Of a stretch of DNA of 64,000 nt, positions 26,161-36,700 are shown piece after piece. The stretch's first letter is position 1. The number at the start of each line of letters is the position of its first letter. The translations under genes and the position numbers were made by a program. Origin of the DNA: Bacillota bacterium (GTDB lineage: Bacteria > Bacillota > Clostridia > Lachnospirales > Lachnospiraceae); assembly GCA_023414355.1 (NCBI GenBank), contig JAEZOB010000024.1, positions 56,035-120,034 of the forward strand, read 5' to 3'. A model generated the notes under the pieces. That model was given only the letters and a program-made list of their open reading frames with translations, ran no database searches and was not told the DNA's origin.

Positions 26161-27891
26161 ATGAAATGGTTCGGAAATCTTAAAATAAGAGTAAAACTGA
26201 TTACCTGTTTTATCATACTTGCAATTTTAACGGGAGCAGTGGGCCTGATCGGGATAAGAAACATGGGAAATATCAATGAGAGTGTTACAAAAATGTATCA
26301 GAACAATTATATACCTTCGCAGAAACTGGCTCTAATACAGAAGAACCTTTTGATTGTCAGATCGGATTATTTATTAATGCTTTATGAAAGGGATGCAACT
26401 CTTTTTCAAAAAAGAGCAGATGAGATCTCTGAAGCAGCGAATCTTACGAATGAAATTCTGACTGAATTAGAAGTAAATCTTCAAACAGAAGAGGAGAAGT
26501 CGATTTTTAATGAAATCGAGAGCTGCCTTACTGCCTATAGAGAACAGCGGAATAGTAATATTGAACTGATTAAAAATCAGCAGTTTGAGAAAGCAGTTGA
26601 GCTGACACCTGCTTTGACTAAAGATAGGGAAGCCCTTGATCAAGCTGTCGAAAGGTTAATAACCTATAATTCGGAATTTGCCCAAGAAGAAGCCGGCTTG
26701 AACGACAAAAATTATAAGTTTAATTCTATGGTTATGATTGCAATTATAGCCATAGGAATTGTACTATCGATAACCTTAGGCGTTATAGTTGCCAATGTCA
26801 TCGCGAAACCATTGAATAAACTATTGCTGGCAGCAGATAAGATTGCGAATGGTGATCTTGATGTTACTGTTACATCAGAGACGAAGGATGAGGTGGGGAA
26901 TCTTGCCTTTGCATTCAAGAAAATGGTTGATAACCTAAATGAGGTAATGCAGAATATCAGTACTGCAGCAGAGCAGGTAGCCGCAGGTTCAAGGCAGGTT
27001 TCTGATTCAAGTATGGCATTGTCTCAGGGTGCAACTGAACAGGCTAGCTCTGTACAGGAGCTTACCTCTTCACTGGAAGAGATCGCATCCCAGACCGAGA
27101 AAAATGCTGAGAGTGCGAATAAGGCGAATACTCTTGCCGAGTCTGCAAAGGATAACGCACTTCAGGGCAATAATCAGATGAATGACATGTTGAAAGCAAT
27201 GGATGAAATCAATGATTCTTCCAACAATATATCAAAAATCATTAAGGTCATCGATGAAATTGCATTCCAGACGAATATATTGGCTTTGAATGCAGCCGTA
27301 GAAGCAGCCAGAGCCGGACAACATGGAAAGGGCTTCGCTGTCGTAGCGGAGGAGGTTAGAAATCTCGCGGCTAGAAGTGCCAATGCGGCTAAGGAAACGA
27401 CAGAAATGATAGAAAGCTCAATCAAGAAGGTGGATGGCGGAACAAAGATTGCAGGACGTACTGCAGAAGCTTTAAATAAGATTGTGGTAGATATATCAAA
27501 GGTGGCTGATCTGGTATCAGACATTGCTACGGCCTCCAGTGAACAGGCTCAGGGCATTGCACAGATTAATCAGGGAATTATGCAGGTGTCCGATGTTGTA
27601 CAGGCTAACTCTGCTACCTCCCAGGAGAGTGCGGCAGCCAGTGAAGAGCTTTCCAGTCAGGCAGAAATGCTGAAGGATCAGGTAAGTAGATTTAAGTTGA
27701 GAAAGATGCAATACTCCTCCCCGACCTTTGGCAACCTGCAAGAGCTTAATCCGGATATCCTGAAGCTACTGGAGAGTATGCCTGAGAAGCAAAAAGCGAG
27801 CATATACAGAAATGAAATTAAACATGATAGAGAAGTTGCTAATAAGCCGAAGAGAATAATTTTAGATGATAAGGAATTCGGAAAATATTGA
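26161..27891 (+). CDS. Methyl-accepting chemotaxis protein, copy A
   Basis: 576 aa. TM1 (about 7-29), a four-helix-bundle type ligand domain (about 35-180), TM2 (about 185-208), HAMP (about 209-262), and a cytoplasmic signalling hairpin with the conserved tip DEIAFQTNILALNAAVEAARAG. The start at 26161 follows AAGGAGGAG. The signalling half is nearly identical to copy B, whereas the ligand domain has diverged. The C terminus ends RIILDDKEFGKY, shared in form with copy B. No adaptation enzymes are encoded nearby. Confidence 0.93.
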   Translation: MKWFGNLKIRVKLITCFIILAILTGAVGLIGIRNMGNINESVTKMYQNNYIPSQKLALIQKNLLIVRSDYLLMLYERDATLFQKRADEISEAANLTNEILTELEVNLQTEEEKSIFNEIESCLTAYREQRNSNIELIKNQQFEKAVELTPALTKDREALDQAVERLITYNSEFAQEEAGLNDKNYKFNSMVMIAIIAIGIVLSITLGVIVANVIAKPLNKLLLAADKIANGDLDVTVTSETKDEVGNLAFAFKKMVDNLNEVMQNISTAAEQVAAGSRQVSDSSMALSQGATEQASSVQELTSSLEEIASQTEKNAESANKANTLAESAKDNALQGNNQMNDMLKAMDEINDSSNNISKIIKVIDEIAFQTNILALNAAVEAARAGQHGKGFAVVAEEVRNLAARSANAAKETTEMIESSIKKVDGGTKIAGRTAEALNKIVVDISKVADLVSDIATASSEQAQGIAQINQGIMQVSDVVQANSATSQESAAASEELSSQAEMLKDQVSRFKLRKMQYSSPTFGNLQELNPDILKLLESMPEKQKASIYRNEIKHDREVANKPKRIILDDKEFGKY

Positions 27892-27933
27892 TCTACATCG
27901 AGCTAAAGAGTAATTTTGCAGGTGTTCGTAAGA

Positions 27934-30900
27934 ATGGAGATTACTATGAATGAGGAGCAACTTCTTGCCGTACTTTCCTGTATTGGAGACGGAGTAATTA
28001 CGGTTGATCTACAGAGCAGAATCACATTTATGAATCAGGCTGCGGAAGAAATCACCGGATGGATCAGTGCGAATGCATGTGGAAAACCTTTTGATGAAGT
28101 AATGAAGCTTGTGAATGCAGATACTCAGTATGAAGTTAACAATCCACTCAAACTTGCAGCAAAAAGTGGGAAAGTGGTCGGTCTGCCGAAAAATTCTGCT
28201 ATTCTTTCGGGACAGAAATTGAAATACATCTCCGCAAGCTTTGCCCCCATCCTTCAGAGATCAAAAGCATCAGGAGTTGTAGTTGTGTTACGTGAAATCA
28301 CACAAATCAAGAAAGAAGAAAAGGCACTATTAATTGAAAGGGATAATCTTAAAATTGTTTTTGAGGCATCTTCCAGAGGAAAGGTGATCATAGATCAAAG
28401 ACTAAGAATTAGAAAGATAAATGAAACTCTGCTTAAGGAGATTGACAGGGGGGGACCGGAGATAATCGGAAAATACTTTGGCGACGTCACAAAATGTCCT
28501 TATAGTATAGCATGTGAATGTCATAAGGAGCCTTATTATGATAAATGCCTTTTGGCATCTTATGTGAAGAAGGTCTTTGAGACAGACGAAGCTTATATCG
28601 GAATTAATTACAGCTGCTGTGTCGGTACGGAGGACAACAGGACCAATCTATGGAGAAAGTATGATTTTGTTCCGATTGAACTAGACCATGAGCCCTGTGT
28701 CATGGTAATTATGGAGGACATTACAGAGCAAAAAAGATACGAAGAAACTCTGGTTCGGGCGAATGACTTTTACATGCGGATGTTTGAAAACTTTCCAGCA
28801 TATATTCTGAGAACGGATATTCAAGGAAATGTGATCTATATGAGTGATAATTGGATCAGGCTCATCGGAAATTTTATCGAAGGGACAATCGATAAAGATT
28901 GGATGGTATATCTTCATCCTGATGACAAGGAAGAATTTTATCGTTTGAGCAGGATCGCATATGAGAAACGAAAGCCATATGAGTGTATCGTCCGCATTAT
29001 GAGCAGTACCGGAGAATACCGATGGATACACATTTTTAACCGACCGGTCTATGACATGGATAACATGGTTGACGGTTTCATCGGCATGGCTTTGGACATC
29101 CATGATAAGAAGCGGATCGAGGATGAACTGACTAACAGCGAGAGCAGATATCGTTCCCTGTTTATGAAATGCATGCCGGATTTGCTTATCATAAGGCGAT
29201 TTATGACAAAGATGGAGAATTTTGCGATCTTCAGTATATCCTTGCCAATGATGCTTACAGAGAAATGTTCCTGAAAGGGAAGGAGAATGTGGAGGGATTA
29301 CGGTATTCTGAGATTTTTCCGGAAGGGATGGATATTTTATCGAATAATAGAAGCACCTTTGAGGAAGCACTAAAGGAAGGCAAAAACATTTTCTGTGATG
29401 AAATGTATTTTGATATTTTTGATAAATGGTACTCTATTTCCCTGTTCAGTCCCGAAAAAGACTATTTGGCCTTTATTATCAATGATATTGACGAGAAAAA
29501 GAAGGCGGATATTCTGCTGAAACAGGCGAAGGAGCAGGCAGAAAAAGCAAATCAGGTAAAAAGCGAATTCCTTGCCAATATGAGTCATGAAATCCGTACT
29601 CCGGCGAATGGGATCGTAGGCATGATTGAACTTACCCTTCTGACAGAACTTAACGAAGAGCAGAGAGAGAATCTGAATACTGCAAAGACCTGTGTGGATT
29701 CTCTGCTGAATATCATCAATGACATCTTGGATTTTTCAAAAATGGAGGTAGGAAAACTATCAATCAAGAAGTAGAATTTTAATATTAAAGTACTTCTTGA
29801 TGAGATTACGAAAGCGCATCATTTTCGTGCTACTGAAAAGGGATTGGATCTGTTCTATGCTTTCTCTCCGGGTATTCATCCGTACCTGGTCGGAGATGCC
29901 TTTCGATTGCAACAGATACTCGATAATTTAATCAACAATGCGATTAAGTTCACGGAGCAGGGATCAGTTACTGTGGAAGTGAAAAGGATTGCTGACTCGA
30001 AACATCAAATGGAATTGCAATTTTCTGTTAGGGATACCGGAATTGGAATTGCCCCTGAGGACAGGGGACTGCTCTTCAAAAGCTTTAGCCAGGTGGATGG
30101 CTCCCAAACCAGAAAATACGGTGGTACCGGTTTGGGACTAGTAATCACGAAACAACTTGTGGAAATCATGGGTGGAAAGATATGGGTAGAGAGCACAAAG
30201 GGTGTGGGTAGTACCTTCACTTTTACAATACCTTTTGAAACAGGTAGACGAATAGAGAAAAAGAAATCAATTGGTACGGTTTTCTCTAATGCTGTTGTTG
30301 ACCATAAAACTGTACTGATCGTAGAGGATGACAGAGTGAATCAGCTGGTTCTGTCCAGCATGCTGAAGAAGAAAGGCTATATGATTGATTTTGCCTGCAA
30401 CGGACAGGAAGCACTGGAAGTTTATAGTCAAAAGAACTATGACCTCATCCTGATGGATATATTAATGCCGATTATGGATGGTATTGAAGCGGCAAAGCGG
30501 ATTCGGGAAATGGAAAAAGATAGAAAGCATACCCTAATCGTAGCAATTACAGCACATGCCTTAACAGGTGACAGGGAGAGATTTCTAAAGCTTGGCATGG
30601 ATGAATACATAGCCAAACCGATTAAGATGGAGGAACTATTTTATAAATTGGATAAGCTGATGTTTCGCACAAATAATCAGGGGAACAGTGGTGTTGAAGT
30701 GAAGATAACGGATCATGGAATACTCATGACAGAATCCAGAAAAGAGAAGGAACCAAACCAGCATATTCTGGATATTGAGAAACTGAAGGATGAACTGAAG
30801 AAGATGGATTCATTACTTATGTGCAGGGACTTTGAAGAGGTAGAGAAACACGCGAATGTGATAAAGAAGTTACTTAATTCGATTGATGCGACCGAATTAA

Positions 30901-31016
30901 AAGGTACGGCCTTCAGGATGGAGCTTTCTGCAAGACGTGGTAATTTCGAAGAATTGGTTAGGTACTTTGGACAGCTTAAGAGAGAATGTGACATATATAG
31001 AAAGACATTTATTTAA
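27934..31016 (+). pseudogene. PAS-hybrid histidine kinase, copy A, broken by a frameshift and a nonsense codon
   Basis: Colinear with the intact kinase at 36701-39805. The first piece (to about 29166) encodes PAS domains. At about 29165-29171 one base is missing relative to copy B (CTG TTT ATG AA-ATG CAT versus CTG TTC AAG AAT ATG CAC), shifting the frame. The second piece contains NMSHEIRTPANG (HisKA) and stops at TAG 29772-29774, where copy B has GAG. The third piece carries HATPase and receiver domains (LILMDILMP) to 31016. The PAS2 Cys cluster has also lost two cysteines. Sequencing error could explain one defect but hardly both. Confidence 0.88.
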
Positions 31017-31058
31017 AGCATATTGCAGGATGGATAGAAGGAGGAGTGGACAAAAGCC

Positions 31059-31451
31059 ATGAAAGCATTAATTGTAGAAGACGACTATACCAGTAGGAGG
31101 TTTATGACGAAACTTCTTTCAGAATATGGAGAAGTTGACGCTGTTGTTGACGGAATAGAGGCTTTGGACGCTTATCTGCTTGCAATACAGGATCATCAGC
31201 CCTACGATTTGATCTGTCTGGACATTATGATGCCCAAAATCGATGGCATTAAGGTTTTGAAAGCGATTAGAGATTATGAAACCTCAAAATGCATACATCC
31301 TGAAAAACGTGTTAAGGTAATTATGACAACAGCGCTTCAGGATTCTCAGATGGTGATGCAATCCTTTGATATTGGCTGCGAAGCATTTGCCTCGAAGCCG
31401 ATTAACGTGAACCAATTTCTTGAGGTAATGAGAAACTTAAAACTAATATAA
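31059..31451 (+). CDS. Single-domain response regulator (CheY-like), copy A
   Basis: 130 aa, one receiver domain and no output domain. Acidic pair in IVEDDYTSRRFM, phosphoacceptor Asp in LICLDIMMPKIDG, Thr in MTTALQDSQM, Lys in ASKPINVNQF. It is probably the phosphate acceptor of the CheA or hybrid kinase in the same operon. AGGAGG lies 13 nt upstream. The sequence is almost the same as copy B. Confidence 0.93.
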   Translation: MKALIVEDDYTSRRFMTKLLSEYGEVDAVVDGIEALDAYLLAIQDHQPYDLICLDIMMPKIDGIKVLKAIRDYETSKCIHPEKRVKVIMTTALQDSQMVMQSFDIGCEAFASKPINVNQFLEVMRNLKLI

Positions 31452-31473
31452 TACTAGTTACATAGAAGAGACG

Positions 31474-31522
31474 CATTCCTATTCAGACTGTGTATTCGGC
31501 AGGATGAATAGGAATGTTTTTT
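31474..31522 (+). terminator. Terminator of chemosensory operon A
   Basis: A perfect 12-bp stem (CATTCCTATTCA / TGAATAGGAATG) is followed by six T. The stem sequence resembles that of the operon B terminator. Confidence 0.9.
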
Positions 31523-31595
31523 GTACAACAAAACAGATGATATACTTGAATTATATGACAAAAAAACTATATAATAGTAATTTTATGCAAAATTA

Positions 31596-31625
31596 TTGAC
31601 AAACTTGGTGAATTGTGGTTATACT
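31596..31625 (+). promoter_or_regulatory. Promoter of chemosensory operon B (tetR)
   Basis: TTGACA is followed by TATACT at 18 bp (or TTATAC at 17 bp). It is homologous to the operon A promoter. Confidence 0.8.
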
Positions 31626-31634
31626 ATCCTTAAG

Positions 31635-31656
31635 TTGGTTAATGATCACTAACCAA
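31635..31656. promoter_or_regulatory. Probable TetR operator
   Basis: A 22-bp palindrome (arms TTGGTTA and TAACCAA around a GATC centre, 20 of 22 symmetric) lies just downstream of the -10 and directly before the ribosome binding site of tetR. Position and symmetry fit autorepression by the TetR-family regulator. No such palindrome is seen after the operon A promoter. Confidence 0.75.
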
Positions 31657-31667
31657 GGAGGAAATAT

Positions 31668-32255
31668 ATGACAAATATTCTGCTGCACAGAAAAGAATTT
31701 ATCATTCTGGCTGCCGTTGAGGTAATTAACGAATGTGGTGTCTCAGGGTTCTCTACGAAGGAAGTCTCTAAACGTGTAGGTATATCAGAACCTGCAATCT
31801 TTAAACATTTTAAAACAAAGGTGGATTTACTTCATGCTGTAATAGAGCAATTTTCTCATTATGATTGTGATGTGATCCATTCTTTGCGTTCTAAAAAGCT
31901 AAATGCTATCGAAAGTATTATCCTATTTATCAACACCTATGCTACCTATTATGAAAACTATCCCGCGATCACCGAACTGACACAAAGCTTTGAGGATTTT
32001 CGTCGGGATCCAAATTTTACTGAACAAATTCATGAAATACTTCAGACGAGAAAGAACTTCATAATGGAGCTGATTGAGCAAGGGAAAGCCTCAGGAGAAC
32101 TGAAACCGGAAGTGAGTGGAGAACAATTGGCGGTAACAATTTTAGGAATGGAGAGGGAGTGGTGTCTGAATTGGCGTTTTTCCGGTTACAGCTATTCACT
32201 GAAAGAGAAAATATCATCAAATCTGAACATGCTACTGGAGTTATCGAAGCTGTAG
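31668..32255 (+). CDS. TetR/AcrR-family transcriptional regulator
   Basis: 195 aa. An N-terminal helix-turn-helix (about 10-60, GFSTKEVSKRVGISEPAIFKHFKTK) and a helical ligand-binding domain. AGGAGG precedes the ATG. It is the first gene of chemosensory operon B, behind a palindromic operator, so it probably controls the operon. The ligand is unknown. Copy A of the operon lacks it. Confidence 0.92.
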   Translation: MTNILLHRKEFIILAAVEVINECGVSGFSTKEVSKRVGISEPAIFKHFKTKVDLLHAVIEQFSHYDCDVIHSLRSKKLNAIESIILFINTYATYYENYPAITELTQSFEDFRRDPNFTEQIHEILQTRKNFIMELIEQGKASGELKPEVSGEQLAVTILGMEREWCLNWRFSGYSYSLKEKISSNLNMLLELSKL

Positions 32256-32323
32256 ACTGACCTGACGGCTCAAGCCTGGCCGGGACAACAAGATGAGAAA
32301 TTTATAGTAAAGGGTGTGGTTAT

Positions 32324-34363
32324 CTGTCAAATCAAAATACGAATGAAACAATGCTTGAAGTGTATCTTTTTGAAACAACGCAGAATGTCGAACAATTGGA
32401 ACAATGCATATTGGATAGTGAAAAACAGAACAGCTATTCTCAGGCAACGATCAATGAAATCTTTCGTAATATGCATACCATCAAAGGCTCATCGGCAATG
32501 ATGATGTTTAACAACATATCCGGTCTGGCACATTCTATGGAGGACCTGTTCTATTTCATCCGTGAGCATAATCCGAAAAATGTAGATTACGACATGCTCT
32601 CCTCTTTTATCCTGGAGGGAGTGGATTTCATCAGGCAGGAGCTTCAGAAGATCAGTAACAAACAAAATGCTGACGGAAGCGCTTTGGAGCTGATCGAGAG
32701 GATTAAAACATTTTTATCCAAGTTAAAGCAGGATAACAGCCTTTCTGTTAATACAGAAAACTCACTTCAAGTCCAAACGATGCGCTTTTACATTCCTCCC
32801 GATCAGGAAGAAAAAGACGCTGAGAATCAGATATACAAGGCGAGGATCTTCTTTTTGGAAGACTGTGAGATGGAAAATATCAGGGCATTTACCATTGCTC
32901 ATCATAGTAAGGAGATCGCGAAGGAGGTATATCACCTGCCTGAGGACATTATTGACAGTGAGGGGAGTATACAGAAGATACAACAGGAAGGTTTCCTGAT
33001 CTACCTGAAAACAGACAAGTCATATGAGGAAGTCAAAGCATTCTTCGATCAGACTATATTTATGAAGAGCCTGGAACTGACTCAACTGGAGAATGATGAG
33101 GAACTGAAACGGTTCTATAAAAAAGATAAGCTTGTTTTAGACACCAATCCGATTCAAGTTCCAAAACTGCAGGCGGAGAGCTCCTCCGTGATCAATCAGA
33201 GCATGATCAGTGTCAACATAACCAAGCTGGATAAACTGATGGATTTGGTAAGCGAACTGGTAATTGCAGAATCTATGGTTACTCAGAACCCGGATTTAAA
33301 AGGATTGGAGCTTGAGAATTTCAGAAAAGCAGCGCATCAGCTTCATAAGATTACCAATGAATTACAGGATACGGTTATGTCTGTCAGGATGGTACCGCTG
33401 ACTGGAACCTTTCATAAAATGCAGCGTATCGTCAGGGATATGAGTAAGAAGCTGGATAAAGAGGTTCAACTGGAACTGATCGGAGAGGAAACCGAAGTTG
33501 ATAAGAATATAATCGAGCATATCTCTGACCCTTTGATGCATCTGGTAAGGAATGCAGTGGACCATGGAATTGAGGATATACAGGGTCGGAAACAAAATAA
33601 TAAGCCTGAAACCGGTAGAATAGTACTGGAGGCAAAAAATGCGGGCAGTGATGTTGTAATTCTGGTTCGAGATGACGGAAAAGGTCTGAGCAAAGGGAAA
33701 ATACTTGAAAGGGCAAAAGAAAGTAATCTGCTGATCAAACCGGAAAGTGAGTTAAATGAGAAGGAGATATTCAATTTGATTTTCCTTCCGGGTTTCTCGA
33801 CGAAGGAAAGCGTAACCGAATTTAGCGGACGCGGGGTTGGGATGGATGTAGTATCGAAGAATATTGAAGAAGTCGGCGGTTCGGTATCGGTTGACAGTAA
33901 GGAGGGAGCCGGCTCCACCTTCAGTCTGAAGATCCCACTGACGTTAGCGATCATCGACGGAATGAACGTGAAGGTAGGAAATGCACGCTATACGATTCCG
34001 ATCGCTGCGATCAAGGAATCCTTCCGCCCTATGAAACAGAGTTTAATCAGAGATCCTGATGGTAACGAGATGATCATGGTAAGGGGCCAATGCTACCCGA
34101 TACTACGTTTACATGAAATCTATCATGTTAAGACAGGGATTACTGATTTTACTGATGGCATTTTCGTTATGGTGGAACACGAGGAAAGGATGTTTTGCAT
34201 TTTTGCAGATGAATTGATCGGACAGCAGCAGGTGGTAATCAAGACTTTACCGGGCTATATCAAGAAGTCGGGAGTAGTGAAGGGGCTTGCAGGCTGTACC
34301 CTTCTGGGAGAAGGATGCATCAGTCTGATCCTTGATATTGGTGGACTTTACAGTTATATCTAA
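32324..34363 (+). CDS. cheA: Chemotaxis-type histidine kinase CheA, copy B
   Basis: About 679 aa, colinear with copy A. HPt His in MHTIKGSSAMM, P3 helices, NAVDHGIE, DDGKGL and GRGVGMDVV of the ATPase, and C-terminal CheW-like domain. It lacks the last ten or so residues of copy A. An in-frame TGA just upstream limits the start. Between it and ATG 32351 the only plausible codon with a ribosome binding site (AAAGGGTGTGG) is CTG 32324, exactly as in copy A. If ATG 32351 is used, it has no visible site. Confidence 0.9.
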   Translation: MSNQNTNETMLEVYLFETTQNVEQLEQCILDSEKQNSYSQATINEIFRNMHTIKGSSAMMMFNNISGLAHSMEDLFYFIREHNPKNVDYDMLSSFILEGVDFIRQELQKISNKQNADGSALELIERIKTFLSKLKQDNSLSVNTENSLQVQTMRFYIPPDQEEKDAENQIYKARIFFLEDCEMENIRAFTIAHHSKEIAKEVYHLPEDIIDSEGSIQKIQQEGFLIYLKTDKSYEEVKAFFDQTIFMKSLELTQLENDEELKRFYKKDKLVLDTNPIQVPKLQAESSSVINQSMISVNITKLDKLMDLVSELVIAESMVTQNPDLKGLELENFRKAAHQLHKITNELQDTVMSVRMVPLTGTFHKMQRIVRDMSKKLDKEVQLELIGEETEVDKNIIEHISDPLMHLVRNAVDHGIEDIQGRKQNNKPETGRIVLEAKNAGSDVVILVRDDGKGLSKGKILERAKESNLLIKPESELNEKEIFNLIFLPGFSTKESVTEFSGRGVGMDVVSKNIEEVGGSVSVDSKEGAGSTFSLKIPLTLAIIDGMNVKVGNARYTIPIAAIKESFRPMKQSLIRDPDGNEMIMVRGQCYPILRLHEIYHVKTGITDFTDGIFVMVEHEERMFCIFADELIGQQQVVIKTLPGYIKKSGVVKGLAGCTLLGEGCISLILDIGGLYSYI

Positions 34364-34413
34364 CTTATGCTATAGGTTACTAGAAGATTAAATAACAGAA
34401 AGTGGATGCAAAG

Positions 34414-34896
34414 ATGACAGAGATGAATGAACTGTATGAAGAGGAAGATACCTTAACGGGAAGGTTCCTTACCTTTGCCGTAGGTACAGAGGTCTATGGA
34501 ATTGAAATCCGATATGTTACTGAGATTATAGGAATTCAGGCAATTACCGAAATACCTGAGCTTCCGGAATATATCAAGGGGATCATTAACCTACGGGGTA
34601 AGATTATTCCGGTCATGGATGTCAGGCTGCGGTTTAAAAAGGAATTTATTGAATATAATGACCGCACCTGTGTCGTTGTTGTTGATTTACAGAATATTTC
34701 TATCGGATTAATCGTCGACAGTGTATCTGAGGTTATCACAATACCGGAGAATGATATTGTGGCTCCTCCGGATATGGGTACGGACGGAAATAAATATATC
34801 AACGGAATAGGTAAGGTGGGTAACGAAGTAAAGCTTTTACTGGATTGCAGCAAACTTGTGAATGACAGCGATTTACAGAATATAACTAATTCTTAG
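34414..34896 (+). CDS. cheW: CheW-like coupling protein, copy B
   Basis: 160 aa, single CheW domain closely similar to copy A (INLRGKIIPVMDVRLRF, IGLIVDSVSEVI). ATG 34414 or GTG 34402 may be the start. It sits between cheA and the mcp of operon B with short spacers. Confidence 0.92.
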   Translation: MTEMNELYEEEDTLTGRFLTFAVGTEVYGIEIRYVTEIIGIQAITEIPELPEYIKGIINLRGKIIPVMDVRLRFKKEFIEYNDRTCVVVVDLQNISIGLIVDSVSEVITIPENDIVAPPDMGTDGNKYINGIGKVGNEVKLLLDCSKLVNDSDLQNITNS

Positions 34897-34911
34897 GCCT
34901 AGGAGGAAGAT

Positions 34912-36639
34912 ATGATGAGATGGTTCAGCAATTTAAAAATAAGAGTGAAACTGATTGGTTGTTTTGTTATTCTTGCGATATTTGCAGGCTTGATGGGCTT
35001 TATAGGAATAAATAATATGAGCGTCGTTAATAGTCGTGGCGAAGATATGTATCAGAATTTTTTGACATCAAAAAAGCTGGCGGAAATTGAGAAGAATCTT
35101 CTTGTTGTAAGATCGGACTATTTACTAATGTTATATGAAAGAGATCCTTCATTATATCAAAAGAGACTGGAGGAGATCACAGTTTGTGCTGAAAATACCA
35201 ATACGACATTAGCTGAATTAGATGCCACACAACATTCGGAAGAAGAACAAGCAATTTTAGATGATATAGAAAGCGGTCTTGCAACCTATCGGGAGCTTCG
35301 CAACCGGAACCTTGAACTAATTAAAAATCAACAATTTGAGGAAGCGGTACAGAAAACTCCTGAATTGACACAAGCCAGGGAAACAGTAGAAAACGCCTTA
35401 GCCAAAATGATCGAGTATGATACAAATCATGCCCAGGAAGAATCAGAACTGAACGCGCAGGAATTTAAATCGCAATCTGTCATTATGATTACGATTGTTA
35501 TCCTGGTTCTGATCGCATCAGTAGCACTGGGGATCATTGTTGCTAATATCATCAGCAAACCGCTAAATAAGCTCTTGTCGGCTGCCAATAAGATTGCAGA
35601 CGGAGATTTGGATGTTGTGATATCTGCAGAGACAAAGGATGAAGTAGGAAACCTTTCCCTGGCCTTCAAAAAGATGGCGGATAATCTGAATGAGGTCATG
35701 CTAAATATCAGTATGGCTGCAGAACAAGTTGCTGCAGGCTCTAATCAGGTCTCTGAATCCAGTATGGCCTTGTCCCAGGGAGCAACCGAGCAGGCCAGTA
35801 CGGTAGAAGAGTTGACAGCAGCCTTAGAAGAGATCGCCTCACAAACGAAATTAAATGCCGAGGGTGCTAACAAAGCAAGCATGCTTGCGGGTTCTGCAAA
35901 GGATAATGCACTCCAGGGGAACGATCAAATGAATGATATGTTGAAAGCAATGGATGAGATCAATGACTCCTCCAATAATATATCAAAAATTATCAAGGTG
36001 ATAGATGAAATCGCATTCCAGACGAATATTCTTGCATTGAACGCAGCCGTAGAGGCAGCCAGAGCCGGACAGCACGGAAAAGGCTTTGCTGTTGTAGCAG
36101 AGGAGGTTCGAAATCTTGCTGCAAGAAGTGCGAATGCTGCGAAGGAAACGACAGAAATGATAGAAAGCTCCATTAAAAAGGTGGACAGTGGTACGAAGAT
36201 TGCGGGACGCACCGCGGAGGCTCTGAACAGAATAGTGGAGGACATTAGTAAAGTAGCAGACCTCGCAGCTAATATTGCAACGGCTTCTAATGAGCAGGCT
36301 CAGGGAATTGCTCAGGTGAATCAGGGCGTAATGCAGGTATCCGATGTCATCCAGGCGAATTCGGCTACTTCTGAGGAAAGTGCAGCAGCCAGTGAAGAGC
36401 TTTCTGGCCAGGCAGAAATGCTTAAGGAACAGGTGATCAGGTTTAAATTAAGAAAAGCTCAGCACAATTCCTCAAACTATCAAGGCCTGCAGGAATTAAA
36501 TCCAGATATTTTGAAGCTATTGGAAAACATGGCAGGCAAAGGGAAAGGGAGTACACGTACTGCAGCAAAACAGTTGGGACAGGCAACAGAAAAAGCCAAT
36601 AAAATTATTCTAAACGATAATGAGTTCGGAAAGTACTAA
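34912..36639 (+). CDS. Methyl-accepting chemotaxis protein, copy B
   Basis: 575 aa. TM1 (about 7-29), four-helix-bundle ligand domain, TM2 (about 183-207), HAMP and signalling hairpin with DEIAFQTNILALNAAVEAARAG. AGGAGG precedes the ATG. The ligand domain differs clearly from copy A while the signalling domain is nearly unchanged, as expected for duplicated receptors with shifted specificity. The C-terminal tail IILNDNEFGKY matches copy A. Confidence 0.93.
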   Translation: MMRWFSNLKIRVKLIGCFVILAIFAGLMGFIGINNMSVVNSRGEDMYQNFLTSKKLAEIEKNLLVVRSDYLLMLYERDPSLYQKRLEEITVCAENTNTTLAELDATQHSEEEQAILDDIESGLATYRELRNRNLELIKNQQFEEAVQKTPELTQARETVENALAKMIEYDTNHAQEESELNAQEFKSQSVIMITIVILVLIASVALGIIVANIISKPLNKLLSAANKIADGDLDVVISAETKDEVGNLSLAFKKMADNLNEVMLNISMAAEQVAAGSNQVSESSMALSQGATEQASTVEELTAALEEIASQTKLNAEGANKASMLAGSAKDNALQGNDQMNDMLKAMDEINDSSNNISKIIKVIDEIAFQTNILALNAAVEAARAGQHGKGFAVVAEEVRNLAARSANAAKETTEMIESSIKKVDSGTKIAGRTAEALNRIVEDISKVADLAANIATASNEQAQGIAQVNQGVMQVSDVIQANSATSEESAAASEELSGQAEMLKEQVIRFKLRKAQHNSSNYQGLQELNPDILKLLENMAGKGKGSTRTAAKQLGQATEKANKIILNDNEFGKY

Positions 36640-36700
36640 AACCCCGGACCGCAGAGAATGATATATATATTACAATAATGACAATTGCTTGAGGTATAGA

